Origin: Oxytricha trifallax
Taxonomy: Eukaryota > Ciliophora > Spirotrichea > Sporadotrichida > Oxytrichidae
Assembly (NCBI GenBank): GCA_000711775.1
Contig: ARYC01000216.1
Location: forward strand, 1 to 64,000
Reading direction: 5' to 3'
DNA length: 64,000 bases
Program-made: the position numbers and the translations under genes
Notes under the pieces: model-generated
The model's database searches: none
Told to the model about the DNA's origin: nothing
The model's input: only the letters and a program-made list of their open reading frames with translations
In this document: positions 11,715 to 23,200 of the stretch, one piece after another
Layout of the letters: each line of letters opens with the position of its first letter
How positions within the stretch are numbered: the first letter of the stretch is position 1

Positions 11715-13342
11715 ATGGAGTAAAATAATTAAGTCATTCAATCATCAGACATATCATCAACTCAATAAATAGCTGATTAACCCAACATCTCCAATAATTT
11801 AAGATAGATTATTGTTGGACCTGGTCTGGAGAATTATCAACAACTAAACTAAAAATTAAATATATTCAAATATTGCTAATTTCAGATAATTATTATATTT
11901 TTAATTTTATATAAGGATCTTTAATATTCTTATTCAATAATAATATACTAATATTAAATCGTTACTTTCATAGATGGTTTTAGTTTGTTTATTTAATCAT
12001 AAAATTATTAATGTCTGTAATGCATTTGGTTTAGTTGATTATCCAATAATCCCACCTGAAAACAAATCACTACTTGCCAAGTATTTAACTCCCGATGTGT
12101 GGAAAGAGCTAGAAAACTAAGAGGATATCAGTGGTTTCACTTTTAAGCAGGCAATTTTCAAGGGACTTAAGATTACAGACAGCTAAATAGGAGTGATTGC
12201 TGGGCATGAAGACTCGTACAAAAAATTTGCACCTCTCTTCAATTTAATAATCAATGACTATCATCAGCCATTCAATGTAGAAACAGATTTCCATCCTCCC
12301 CTAGATTTAGATCATACTAAGCTTTTAGATTTAGGACTTAAATTTGAAGATGATGAAGCAATATTTATAAAGAGCACAAGGATTAGATTTGCTAGAAATA
12401 TAAAAGGAATGCCATTATAAGCATAAGTTACGCTCGATTAAAGAGCATAGATTGAGGAAATGATAGTTAATGCGGGAATTAACATGGATTTTATGTTATT
12501 TTATGTAAATGGATGGGGAACACAAGTGCTCCTACTATAGTTTGAGTAAAATGAGCAAAGAAGAAATTAATCAACTGATAGACGATCACTATTTATATAA
12601 AGAATAAGATAGATTCTAGGAAGCAGGTTACATTAAAAGAGAATGGCCATAAGCAAGAGGAATTTTAATGAATGAAGAAAAAACTTTCTTAATGTGGGTA
12701 AATGAAGAAGATCATCTTAGGGTCATCTCTATGTAGTAAGGAGCAGATTTCATATAAGTATTAAAAAGATTGAGGGAAGCTTAACAAAAATTGGATAGAT
12801 ATTTGCAATTTTCTCATGATCCTCATCTTGGTTATATTGCATCTTGTCCTTCCAATATTTCAAATTATATTATAAATACCAAGAATAATGAAAAAAGTAA
12901 AACAATGAATTAAAAAGAAATTAGACTGCATTTAAATAAAGGTTGATTGCTAACTTATTAATTTTAATCTTATTAACTATAATAGTTTTGTTTAATTGAA
13001 ATTTATAGATAAGAATTTGACTATTTGTAATTTATATAATTATTATAATATTGGAACTGGATTAAGAGCTTCATTCCATATTCATTTACCACTCTTAGGG
13101 TAGAGAAAAGATGAATTCGAAGCGATTGCTTCAGAATATTATGTTCAGATTCGAGGTGCATATTTAATATTTTGATATTTAATGCAAATGGAGAGCATAC
13201 TGAAACAAATGATCATATTTACGATGTTTCAAATAAGAGAAGATTAGGTAGCTCAGAAGTTGAGTTAGTCAAAGACATGTTTGATGGTGTCAAAGCAATG
13301 ATTCAAAGAGAAAAACAACTAGCAATCGAAAATGTTTTGTGA
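11715..13342 (+). CDS. ATP:guanidino phosphotransferase (arginine kinase-like), interrupted by four IESs
   Basis: Removal of four IESs (187, 10, 193 and 26 bp) gives 403 residues, close to the family norm. The enzyme moves phosphate between ATP and a guanidino compound (phosphagen energy buffer). Seen: the N-terminal block NKSLLAKYLTPDVW, the substrate loop region AGHEDSYKKFAPLF, STRIRFARN (ATP-binding arginines), YYSLSKMSKEE, the active-site signature WVNEEDHLRVISM, CPSNIGTGLRASFHIHLP and the C-terminal GEHTE..YDVSNKRRLG. The Leu in NEEDHLR is the arginine-kinase form; creatine kinases usually have Thr. The first segment adds a Gln/Ser-rich N-terminal tail of about 40 residues. The start is the first ATG in frame with segment 1. 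Every junction restores conserved residues, so both gene identity and IES positions are well supported. The true substrate is inferred. Confidence 0.93.
11835..12021. other. IES 1 of arginine kinase, 187 bp, pointer AAT
   Basis: Joining at AAT (11832-11834 with 12019-12021) gives GLENAFGLVDYP in frame. The short pointer makes the exact cut slightly uncertain. Confidence 0.75.
12497..12506. other. IES 2 of arginine kinase, 10 bp, pointer ATTTTATGT
   Basis: Two copies of a 9-bp repeat (12488-12496 and 12498-12506) are separated by one T. Deleting ten bases restores NMDFMQMDGEHKCSYYSL, the expected block before the active site. Confidence 0.85.
12860..13052. other. IES 3 of arginine kinase, 193 bp, pointer AATATT
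   Basis: AATATT occurs at 12854-12859 and 13047-13052. Joining gives the conserved CPSNIGTGLRAS across the junction. The spacer is very AT-rich and contains TGA in the gene frame. Confidence 0.93.
13161..13186. other. IES 4 of arginine kinase, 26 bp, pointer TGCA
   Basis: TGCA occurs at 13157-13160 and 13183-13186. Joining gives QIRGANGEHTET, the conserved C-terminal block. Confidence 0.93.
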
Positions 13343-14789
13343 TATTCTTCATTATGATCACAAACTTAATTAGTAAATTAAATAGTATTGATTTATTAAT
13401 CCTCTTTATATGTTTTATTATAATCATTCAGTCAACAGAACGAAATATATTATTTATAATTTCATAATTACTTTTTTCTAAATAATATTAGAATAAAATT
13501 AAATTTTATAATTTTGATGTGATTATATTTTTTTGAAGGTATTTTGTTTAAGATTGATCAGGATCCCAATTTTTAGGAGTTTGATCATAGATTCCATGTT
13601 ACTTTTGATATTTTTATCTGATTCCGTTTTAAAGCCATCTATTGTTACCTTAATAATTCTACTTGACAATGGTACTTTATAGATTTTCACTGGCTTTTTT
13701 ATTGATTGAGTCTTTTAATAAATTAAATAATCAATTTTATAGTATCAATGCTTCTTCTTAGAATTCTTTTTGATATTCCTCATTTAGCATTTTTTTCATA
13801 TGAAAACCATATATTTCTTCCCATTTTATTTTTCTTAATATAACTATTATAATAATTAAAAATAGAAGTCTTTTAAATAATAAATTTTTAATTCTAAATA
13901 TTATGCTACAACTAAGTGAGTTTTCACTTTTTTGATTGTTTATTTGTATATATTTAGAAGTTGTTAAGGAAATATATTATATTAACAAAGTAAATATAAA
14001 TTAACATTCACCCCCCAATAATTAATAATTTATGATTTTTTATTACAATTATACTAATAGACAATCTACTCTTAAATAATTTCAGGAAATATAAAATGAA
14101 AAAGTTTCTTAATTCAAGCAGTTTTAATTTCAACACTATTTGTATTAATTTTATATTTACTTAAAAGTATAGATAATTTAACAGAATTTACTATAAATTT
14201 TGATTTAAAATTTAAATCTATTCAATTAAAATTGAAGTATTTATACATTATGTATTATGTAAATTAATTAAATCAATTGTTTTCTTGTGAAATTTTTGGA
14301 TCTATATTTTATAAAAAATAGTGTTACATATTGTTGAAATCATAATTAAATTTATAATGAGTGTTAATTCTGTAGTTTTTTTATTTTATTGTTGTCATGA
14401 TTTTCTATATCTTAAGTGGCATCTGAAATTCATTTTATTTAATGCCATTTGTATTTACCCTTCTTTTTATAGAGTAAGTTTTATTGTAAATCCTCATATC
14501 TATTTTTATCGACAGCATTCTTTTTTTATGCGATTTTATTTGGTATTTTAATTTTTTACATTTCTATCATTAAAAGCATTTAATACTTTTACTCATATTT
14601 AATTTTATTATTTTTATATTATTAAAACAAAATATTCTTTTCAATATTTAAATAACATTTGGTGTTCCATTATTATGATTAATTTGAGATTTATAAGAAT
14701 ATTAATATAAATACAATGATATTTAAAACTAAAAAATTGTATTAAAGTAAGTAATCGGCGTGTCATAATATTAACTAACTATATTCAAA
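13343..14789. other. AT-rich intergenic stretch, 1.4 kb
   Basis: No supported gene was found between these convergent genes. A short T-rich open frame at 14321-14551 has no recognisable features. The stretch may be germline-limited. Confidence 0.5.
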
Positions 14790-16606
14790 TCAATTTTGAT
14801 CATCATTCTCATATCCTTGCTCATGGATGTTCAAAGCTCTTCCTGAAATTTCTTGGATGTTTCTCCATTCTTTGTTCCAGTAAATAGCTTCTGGAGTTGA
14901 GCAAGCAATAGATAAATCTTTTGGTACGGTCTTTCCAGCGCTCTAACTTGGGAAGTGAGTCTCAAAAATTTATTCCTAAATTTAAATTAAAATCATATTA
15001 AATTTATCGGAGCAAATAATACTCTTTTGAACGGGGTGCATCATAAGGGTACCTAATGTGTCTTAAATTCCAAACTTCGTCGCTAATCAATTTCTCAGAA
15101 TGTTCCTTTAATCCATTGACCCAATCATATCCTACTCCGTCACTAAATTGTTCCTTTTATCTCCACAATAACTTTTCAGGAAGGAATGGTTGATCTTGGT
15201 CATCGAATGCTTTTCTCAAGATATATTTCTCAAGTTTTGGATGAATACCGTCTGGCTTAGATTTCAAATCGCACATCTTTAGAGCTGGATCAGTGTTCAT
15301 AACTACTTCAATCAAGTCTCTGTCTAAGAATGGGCACCTTACTTCAACACCACCAGCATGTCCAACTTTGTTAGCTCTTAATACATCCCATTAATGCAGT
15401 CTCGTGACTTTTCTTACAAGTTCTCTATGGTATTCATCACCGTTGGGTGCATAATGGAAATATAGATAACCTCCAAAGATTTCATCTGAGCCCTCACCTG
15501 AGAGAACAACTTTGAAACCATCTTCGTGGATTTTCTTAGTTAGTAAATACATGGGAACTGATGCTCTCACTTATTCAAAACTTTCAATGTAGTAAACTAC
15601 ATCTTTCACAACCTCTAATGCTTCTTCAACTGTGAAATTGTATTCATGATGGATTGTCCCCAAGAAATCTGCGACTTCTTTTGCAGCTATTAAATCTGGG
15701 GAACCCTTGATCCCAATACTGAAAGTATGGATTTCTCTATCGCTTACTAATCTCTTAATGATACTGCAAATAAATAACCTTTAAATGTAAATTATTTATA
15801 AATAAGTGATGAATCTAATCCTCCTGAAAGTAAGAATGCAATGGGGACATCAGACATAAGTCTCTTTTTACAAGCATTAATCAGGGTGTCTTTAATAAGT
15901 GCACATTATGTCTCCATGTTTTGAGGAGGTGGAATGACATATTACCAATCAGGATCATACCATCTTTGTAGGCCCCCAGTAGTTGTGTAGCAATAACCTG
16001 GTGGAAAAATAGTGTAGTTTTCGCAAATGCTTTCAATAGCTTTAAGCTCACTTGCTACATAGATTTATAATTTATAACTTAAAATAAAATTAGATGCTTC
16101 CATCTTTGTTGTGACCCCAATAGAGTGGGCAAAGTCCCATATGATCTCTTCCAATAAATAAGAATTTTTTTTCTTCGTCATATAGAATGAATGCAAACTT
16201 TCCGTCCATCTTCTGCACAAGTGATTAAAATATATAAATCTATTGACGTCATGTTAGCTTGATCTTCTCCGTGGTGCTTATAGAGATATCCGATTGCGGA
16301 TGAATCACTGCTAGTTTCAATGTAGTAGTTTGGATCAATTTATTCTTTAATTGAAACATGGTTGTAGACTTCGCTGTTCATGACCCAAATGACTCGCTGT
16401 CCCTCACGATCGCCAAAATAAAATGGTTGTGTTCCATGAGAAGCGTCAATAACAATATGTCTGTAATGAGCTATAACATATTCCTTATCTGCACCAATAC
16501 AGTATTCAACACCATCTCTGCCTCTGTGTTTAAGGTGTTATGAGCTCTAGATTATAGCTGGAATATCTAAGTTTTATCCGAAAAAGACTCCGAAGATGCC
16601 GCACAT
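14790..16606 (-). CDS. asnB: Asparagine synthetase (glutamine-hydrolysing), interrupted by four IESs
   Basis: After removal of four IESs (43, 31, 32 and 34 bp) the minus strand gives 558 residues. The enzyme makes asparagine from aspartate, ATP and glutamine. The N-terminal glutaminase domain starts [10 protein letters not shown] with the catalytic Cys at position 2, then LKHRGRDG and SEVYN. It includes [12 protein letters not shown] and [13 protein letters not shown]. The synthetase domain has the ATP-pyrophosphatase loop [11 protein letters not shown], then [36 protein letters not shown] and the C-terminal [21 protein letters not shown]. The protein ends soon after [13 protein letters not shown]. 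The family usually reads NGEIYN and HRGPDG; here MNSEVYN and HRGRDG are found, both tolerable but worth noting. Identity is firm. The gene symbol follows bacterial and plant usage (ASNS in animals). Confidence 0.95.
14974..15007. other. IES of asparagine synthetase, 34 bp, pointer AAATTTAT
   Basis: The repeat occurs at 14966-14973 and 15000-15007. Joining gives EYYLLRQIFETHFP on the minus strand, as in the family. Confidence 0.9.
15774..15805. other. IES of asparagine synthetase, 32 bp, pointer AAATAA
   Basis: The repeat occurs at 15768-15773 and 15800-15805. Joining gives [15 protein letters not shown] directly after the ATP-binding loop. Confidence 0.9.
16065..16095. other. IES of asparagine synthetase, 31 bp, pointer TAGAT
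   Basis: The repeat occurs at 16060-16064 and 16091-16095. Joining gives [13 protein letters not shown], the family sequence. Confidence 0.93.
16210..16252. other. IES of asparagine synthetase, 43 bp, pointer CAT
   Basis: The repeat occurs at 16207-16209 and 16250-16252. Joining gives GEDQANMDGKFAF. Confidence 0.85.
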
Positions 16607-16974
16607 ATCAATATTAAGTAAGTTGTAAATGTAAATTCAAATTTAATACTCCTACTATTTAGTAACCCCTTATATTGATAACCAGTCCAATAGTATCCCT
16701 TCAAATTAACTCAAATCACTTAAATTTATGTAATTTCTTCATTTTTGTGGTCTCAAAAATAATCTCAATAAGTTCTTATTAATAAAAAGATTTAAAATTA
16801 ACATAAGTTAATTAAATAGATTACAGATTAATATTTGTCTTCCTCTAAATATACACAGTGTTATTTTAAGTTTTATATTTTGTGTTTTATTGTTAAAATA
16901 GTCAAATTTAAATATTTAAAAAACCTAAATATTTACATATAATGAATATTTATTGTAGCAAAATGAGTTGTGTA
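16607..16974. other. AT-rich intergenic stretch
   Basis: Nothing coding was seen. The stretch lies upstream of asparagine synthetase and downstream of the TGS1 gene. Confidence 0.5.
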
Positions 16975-19068
16975 TCATTTCTTAATTTCTTCCATAGAGT
17001 AGTTTCTTTGTCTCTTTTTAATTTCCTCATCCTCCATAGTGACATCATTAGAGTTGAATAAATTGCTGTCATACAGCCACTTAAAATACTCAATGTCTTA
17101 TACTGGGTCAGTTTGTTTTTCTTTGTGGTCATCGAAAGGCCCGAAGTGCAACCAACCATAAAACCTTTAGTCCTAGTTTTTGGAAGCTAACAAATCTACA
17201 AAGTCTTTTTCAGTAAGATCTTTCAACTCGAGAATGTGATCTGAAGTGTCTTGGAAATGAACAACCTTCTTCTTTTATTCTTTCTCTGGAATATCCATTT
17301 CCTCATCATCTGAATTTTATTATTAATCAACCTACTTTTAGTTTAAATATTATAAGCTATACTTTATGTCATACTTTTCAGAATATTTCTAACCTAATTT
17401 TTCAGCTCTAGATAATTTTGTGCTACCATCCTTTATTTTGTATTCTTTGTTGCTTGAAGTTGTGCTTCTTGGAAGACTCTTGACAGAAGAGTTTTCACTT
17501 TTCATTGACCTTTTTTCCTCTTCGTGTGAAAAATGACTTAAAGTTGAAGACTTCTTTGAATTAGTTCTACTTCTCTTGTGATATTTCTTCAAAAAGTTCC
17601 ATTCTTCTTCGCTAAAACTCTTCTATATTTTCTTAATAATTTTTTATAGAGACACTTTAGGCCCATCTTTGTTTTTGAAGTATTCAACAAAGTGATTATA
17701 GCCACAAAGCTAAAATATGTTGCCCAAAATAACTCTTAGATATGATTCATCAGATTTAGAAAATGGATGGCAGTAATTATTGTAGAAATGATCAACTAGC
17801 TCTTTCTGGTCAATTTATACCAATTCTCCTGTGTAAATATGAATACCCTTGCAAGATTCTCCATACATTATTTATTCAACTTCAATTATTAACTCATTTC
17901 TATCACTATCTGGATCATCATTAAACTCCCTAGCGTGGGGAAGTAATGTGTCAATGATTTCCTTAATCGATGTATTCTTAGGCAAGAAAAAGATTAAATT
18001 TCTAGAAAAATTTAAAGCACTTTTTACTGTTTCTGTGAAGTCTGGAAATAAGTACTCAAGCTTGTACTCTTCAAGTTAATTATAGCCAACTCCTCCCCAA
18101 GGTGGACTCATAAATACAACATCAATTCTTGAAGCTGTATTTTATGGATATGTTATGTCCTCAATCTTCATTTTCAAGAAATCCTTGTTTATTACCTGCA
18201 ATTTATTATCAACGCTGTAAATCTAGGCATTATGCTTGCAGGATTCGCATTTGTTCCCATCAAAATCTATAAGATAAATTAATGTTATTTATATTCTTAC
18301 CATTTCCAATTGCAAAAGCACATTTCCTAGCAAATTAAATGACATTTCCTCCTACTCCGCAGAAACCATCAATGACGTTTGCATTTCCCTCTCCAAATAC
18401 GTCAGTAACTCTGCTTGCGACATGTTTGGCTACCGTTTCCGGTGTTATGGAATACCAACTTTCCTCATCAATTTTTATTCCCCTGTCGAACTTACTGAAT
18501 AAGTAGTACCTATGCTTGTAGAACTTCTTTAACTCCTTATCTTGAGGTAGACCAATTTCTTAATTAGTAAAATTGTTTCTTTTCGATCCACTGTCTCTAT
18601 AGTAGTTGTCAGCGTGATAAGCGAAGGATTTTATTGTGCGCTTCAATATTACTACTTTCTCTTTTCCAGTCAATTTATTGATATGGACGCTGATGTTTAG
18701 TCTATCTGTTTAGTAGTCAGCAATCGGCAATTCTTCATTTCTGTTCTTGTTGTAGCTATTTCTTCCTCCTGAATTATTATAGTTTGAATTATTCGATTTC
18801 TAGCTGCTGTAACTATTTCTCTTTTAGTAATTGCCTCCTTGAGAATTTCCGCTTTGTTATCTCTGATGATGAGATTTATTTTAGTTTTAATGAGCATAGG
18901 TATTGCTATATTGTTGCTAGTATGGAATTTAATCGTACTCATAATGTCCATAGGTAGGATCCTCTAAACTTTCTTAAATTTTCTGCTAAAAATTTGGGGT
19001 GGCGTTAGTATTAAAATTCTATCTAGAAAATCCTGAAATTTTCTTTTAATTTGTGAATCTATGTCCAT
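16975..19068 (-). CDS. TGS1: Trimethylguanosine synthase (snRNA cap hypermethylase)
   Basis: One intron (18267-18300, GTAAGA..TTATAG) and one 11-bp IES leave 2049 nt, 682 residues. TGS1 converts the 7-methylguanosine cap of snRNAs and snoRNAs, and often telomerase RNA, to trimethylguanosine. The methyltransferase core is clear: SWYSITPETVAKHVA, then VIDGFCGVGGNVIQFA (SAM-binding motif I), DFDGNKCESCKHNAQIY and the catalytic VVFMSPPWGGVGY. The N-terminal 190 residues are Asn, Gln and Ser-rich. After the core lies an unusually long C-terminal extension of about 300 residues, with Lys/Ser-rich stretches and an acidic tail ending SMEEIKK. The start ATG (MDIDSQI) is chosen because it joins in frame once the small IES is removed. 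Identity of the core is firm; the role of the tails is unknown. Confidence 0.92.
19042..19052. other. IES of TGS1, 11 bp, pointer AATTT
   Basis: The repeat occurs at 19037-19041 and 19048-19052. Deletion links MDIDSQI to SGFSRQNFN in frame and makes the coding length divisible by three. Confidence 0.7.
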
Positions 19069-19262
19069 CTCTTTTTTAATCAGTGTAACTAATATTACAG
19101 AATAATTTTAAATTATAAATACAACATTAATTTTTATTTTCTCTGTTAATTGTATCCCATAATAATACGATTATATAAAGAATCACTATTAATTTAATTC
19201 TAAGTTATTTTATTTATTGGAAGATTACTAACGCATAAAGAATTATAATAAATTTATTAAAA

Positions 19263-20205
19263 ATGCAAAAAAGATAGGTTGTACAAAACACATACTAAAT
19301 TAATGGTATGTCACTCTTTTAAATTATAATCATACTTATTAGGGACTCCCCTGACGATATTATAGAGCAGGTTATCACTATCAGATTCACCAACTGATGT
19401 TTTATTATTTGGATAAATTGTAACTTACGAGCAGGAAAAGGTTGATGACAAATAAGACAAGTACACTCTTATCCAAAACACTATTTGTAAATAAACCTTT
19501 CTATAATTGACTATTTTAGGTTTCAATGAAACTGTGATAATGGAAGGCAATTAGTTTTTCAGAGTGATTGATTCACATGCTAAGAATTTCTCAGATAAAA
19601 ATTTGGACTTAATAAGAGGAATGATTAATTCCTATTCATAGTTCCAGTTCCTTGGATTCTGCAGTCTTGAGTAAAACAGAATACTGGAGTTGAATGACTA
19701 AGAAAAATAGAGAGCAAGTTTCTTGTAATAAATCCTGAATATGGATCACATTTATTTTGGAATATTCTCAATGTCAAGTATTAATCTACCTGGAAACATT
19801 CCTGAATAAGGCTAGAACTTTGACTCTAACAATATCATAAGATATCAATATAGAATGTTTGAAGTAAATTCTTAATTCGACAGAAAAGGAGATTTAAACA
19901 TCAAAGCAATTCCAGTTAAGCTAAGCATTCTTAATTTAGTAAACACTTAAACTATTGAAAATTCACAGCCCATGCAAGGGTATCAGTTTGTTAATAAATC
20001 TGTGATAAGCTAGATGGATACAATAGCAGTCTCTATAAAGAAGGAAATAAATTCATTGTCGAATAAAAGAGAGAAATATTTTGATTAAATAAGAATGAAT
20101 GAGAAAGAATACGCTTAGCTTCTTTAATAAAATAAATAATTAAGAGACAAATTTGGACTATTAAACCAAGAAATAAGTGAGTTAATGAGTGTTAACTAAA
20201 TTTGA
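19263..20205 (+). CDS. Abraxas/FAM175-like protein (MPN-like, no metal site)
   Basis: Two exons give 301 residues. The intron is 19306-19342 (GTATGT..TATTAG) and interrupts a Gly codon. The sequence has the layout of Abraxas/ABRO1: a hydrophobic start VLLFGQIVTYE, FSDKNLDLIRGMI, SQFQFLGFCSLEQNR, EKQRASFLQQILNMDHIYFGIF, IRYQYRMFEVN, then a C-terminal coiled coil (KREKYFDQIRMNEKEYAQLL and on). Abraxas proteins are MPN-domain scaffolds without the JAMM zinc motif, and none is seen here. In animals they hold the K63-specific deubiquitinase BRCC36 in the BRCA1-A or BRISC complexes. The match is by pattern, not by search, so the family is moderately supported. Another MPN-like subunit is the main alternative. 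Confidence 0.55.
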
Positions 20206-20279
20206 AGTAAAAGGTTAACAATAATCAATAATATGTAGTCATATTTTAAGAATAAGTCATTTTAATTTACGCAATCATC

Positions 20280-23200
20280 TCAGTTTTATCTGATTCTTTT
20301 ATTTGTTTAAATGTTTCCTCCATCAATTGAAGGTTAATTTGATGGTCCTCCTCCATTTAACAGATTTTCAAATTGCTTATCATCTGCATCTTCATTTAGG
20401 TTATTTCTCATTTACCTTGTCTGTCTACCACTTCTAGTAGTTCTCTTTCCTAATTGTGATTCGTCATTATTTACTGAGCTACTTATACTTGGTTATTAAA
20501 TTACAGGCTAGTCACCAATTTAGAATTGCACGCTATTGTTACTTTTTATAGGGAGCTTTTCACCAGTACTGTATTAAGGAATTTCCTAGTTTTACTCAGC
20601 CTCAAAAGGCTTAATATTTCTGCTATTATCATTTCTTCTTGTTCTTCTCATTTAACTGGAAGAATCATTTGGGTTGCTTGTGTAACCAGTTTGGATTTAA
20701 ATTTTATTATTGGGAGTAATCTTCATATCTGAATTGTCTTCATGATCAAAGTTATTTTGTTGGAAGTTATTGTTTCCTGGCTATAAATTGTTCATGTTAA
20801 AATTTGGTGGTATGTGAATCTGAATAATCATGTTGTTGTTTTCAACTATGCTGATGTTCCTGTCAAAGTTATTTTGAGGGTACTATTGATACTGCTGATT
20901 TTATTGTTTGATTTCCTCAAAGTCATTGCTCCTTAAACTTTCTTTGAACTAGTCCATTGATGATTATTTAGGGCCTCCTTGTCTCATTGGAGGAGCAGTA
21001 AGCTTTCCAATTGGTTTTAAGTATTAGAGCAATCCTTTACTTTCTTCTAATCTTTGTCTTTTTGCATCACCAGAATAATTCAATACCTTTTTAATTTCGC
21101 ATCTTATTTTCTCTACCATTTTCTTAGCATCTTTATGAAGAGGGTTGTCATCTCCATTGTACAATTTGGCATTGTAAGATATCAAATCAAGGTCATTGAA
21201 CAATTGCTATAAAATTTTAAAATTAAAATATATGCTTACTTCTTGAGATCTGTAGTATTTGTTTAATAGTCTCTCTTTTACTAATTCCAAGTACATTTCT
21301 GCAGATATATGTTATCTATAATCTGGGGCAATTTTTTCAGGAACTCTTCCCATAAATGGTGAGGTCTATTCACTATTTCTTGCAATATAGTCTTAGATAA
21401 TTTCAAAGATTCTTTCTATTTCTGCAGCATCAAAAGCGCTAGAGAGTCCTTGCATTTCAAGATTGTCTTCGTATTCTTGATTGAGAACTAGTTCCCAGAA
21501 GTTTATGCACTCAATTGGATCGTCATTATTTTCCGATCTTCTCAAGCCTCGTCTACCTCTATCTCTTAGTGCTGGATTATCAGCAGCTTTATATTATATA
21601 GACTCCCATCCAGTAGGATTTTCAATTGCTTCTTTTTCTTTATCAACCTCAGCAATTATTCTCACCTTTTGCTTTTCTTTGGTTCTTAATTAAAAGATTT
21701 CACCCACAAATTTACCTTATTCTTCAAGCTACTGTTTCATGTAAATAGAGTTTTAGTAATGCTTTTTCAATATGAGAAAGTTTGGAAGTTCATTTGGGAA
21801 TAAATCAAGGGAGAATTAGTTGCTATTATCACCTTCAATTTCTAGTTCTATATGCATGACAATTTGGTTTTCTTGCGTAATATTTGAGCTTTTTCCAAAT
21901 CTTTTAATCAAGTAAAGAGTATTTTTAGATGGAAATCTGTAAGTGATACTTGTTATTCTGCACACAGTGGGATTTTAAAGATCATGATACTTTTTCCATG
22001 GGTAAAATTCTGTTTCTTTAATCTTTGGCTCGTCTCCTGCATAGAAGTAACAATTGTATTGACTAATAAATTTCTCATGGCCTTAATAAAAGTAGTAAAC
22101 TAGATCGTTAACTTAAGGTACAAATAAGAACTTGCTTTGTTTAGATGATATCAAATGGTCTCTCATCATTGCCTTCTTAAAGATTTTCCATTCTTGCTTT
22201 TCTAATGGATCCTTACCTGCAAATTACTTGTAATTTTCTTTATTTCTACAAAGGAAGCACTAGTAATTAGAACCTCCTAAAAGTATCATGTATAGAGAAG
22301 AGCAAAGATATCCATGATAATATTTAGAGCAAGTGTGGCATTTAATCGTTGCACCAATGAGGCCACATCTGCTACACATTGAACTGCTTTTACTAAACAT
22401 TTCAAGGGCTTTACCAATATTCATCCATTTCTGCTTTTAAACATGATAGAAAGAATAGTTGTTTACTTCAATACAATCTTTGTGGAAATAGAGAGGCCCA
22501 TCAGGACCGTTAGATTGCTTATTGACTTTGTAGAATGGGCCAGTTAAAGGTAAATCTGATCTTTAACAAAATTGACACATCTTTTCTTCTATGTTATTTT
22601 AGCTATTATCTTCTTGATCAGGTCTTAGCTCATAATCTTCATCTCCCTTTTGTTTTTTGTTTTAATCTGGAACTATCACGTCTTAGTCAACCTCCTCTGA
22701 TTCACTAGTTTCTTGGATAACTCTTTGTGCGCTTCTTTTACCTAATGTTTCGTGCTTGTTTTCTTAAGAATGCTTTTTTTCTTCTTCATAATCCATAAAA
22801 TCTTCTTCACTTCCACTTTCGTCATAGACTTTCTTGTTACCTCTTGTCCTCAAATTTCTGCCAGCCCTTTCATTGACTGTTCTGCCTCTTGGTTATGATC
22901 TTTCTTTTTTGTTTTTATTTTTTGCTCTTCGAGTTCTTACTCCACTGAAATCTGATGCCTCGTCTGAATCATCTTAATTTTTTATACTTTAAAATACTAA
23001 TAAACTACTACTATCATCACTCTTGCCCATTTCTTCATCTGAATCTATCTTTCTGTTTGCTCCCCTCTTAAGAGTTCTCTTTGGCTTATTATTTTGACTT
23101 TCATCATTATCAGACATATCAAAGTTTTCATTTTCAGAAGATTCATTTCCTGAGTCATCTTGAATTGCCCTTCTTCCTCTTCTTAAATTTCTTCTACCTC

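Noticed and set aside
12860..13052. This insert as a spliceosomal intron
   Set aside because: It lacks GT..AG ends and is instead bounded by AATATT repeats.
11835..13186. Arginine kinase as a frameshifted pseudogene
   Set aside because: Each break is bounded by a direct repeat whose removal restores conserved residues, which is the signature of IESs and not of decay.
16358..16543. Open frames such as 16358-16543, 44263-44544 and 20526-20732 as genes
   Set aside because: They lie opposite well-supported coding sequence and show no coding character of their own.
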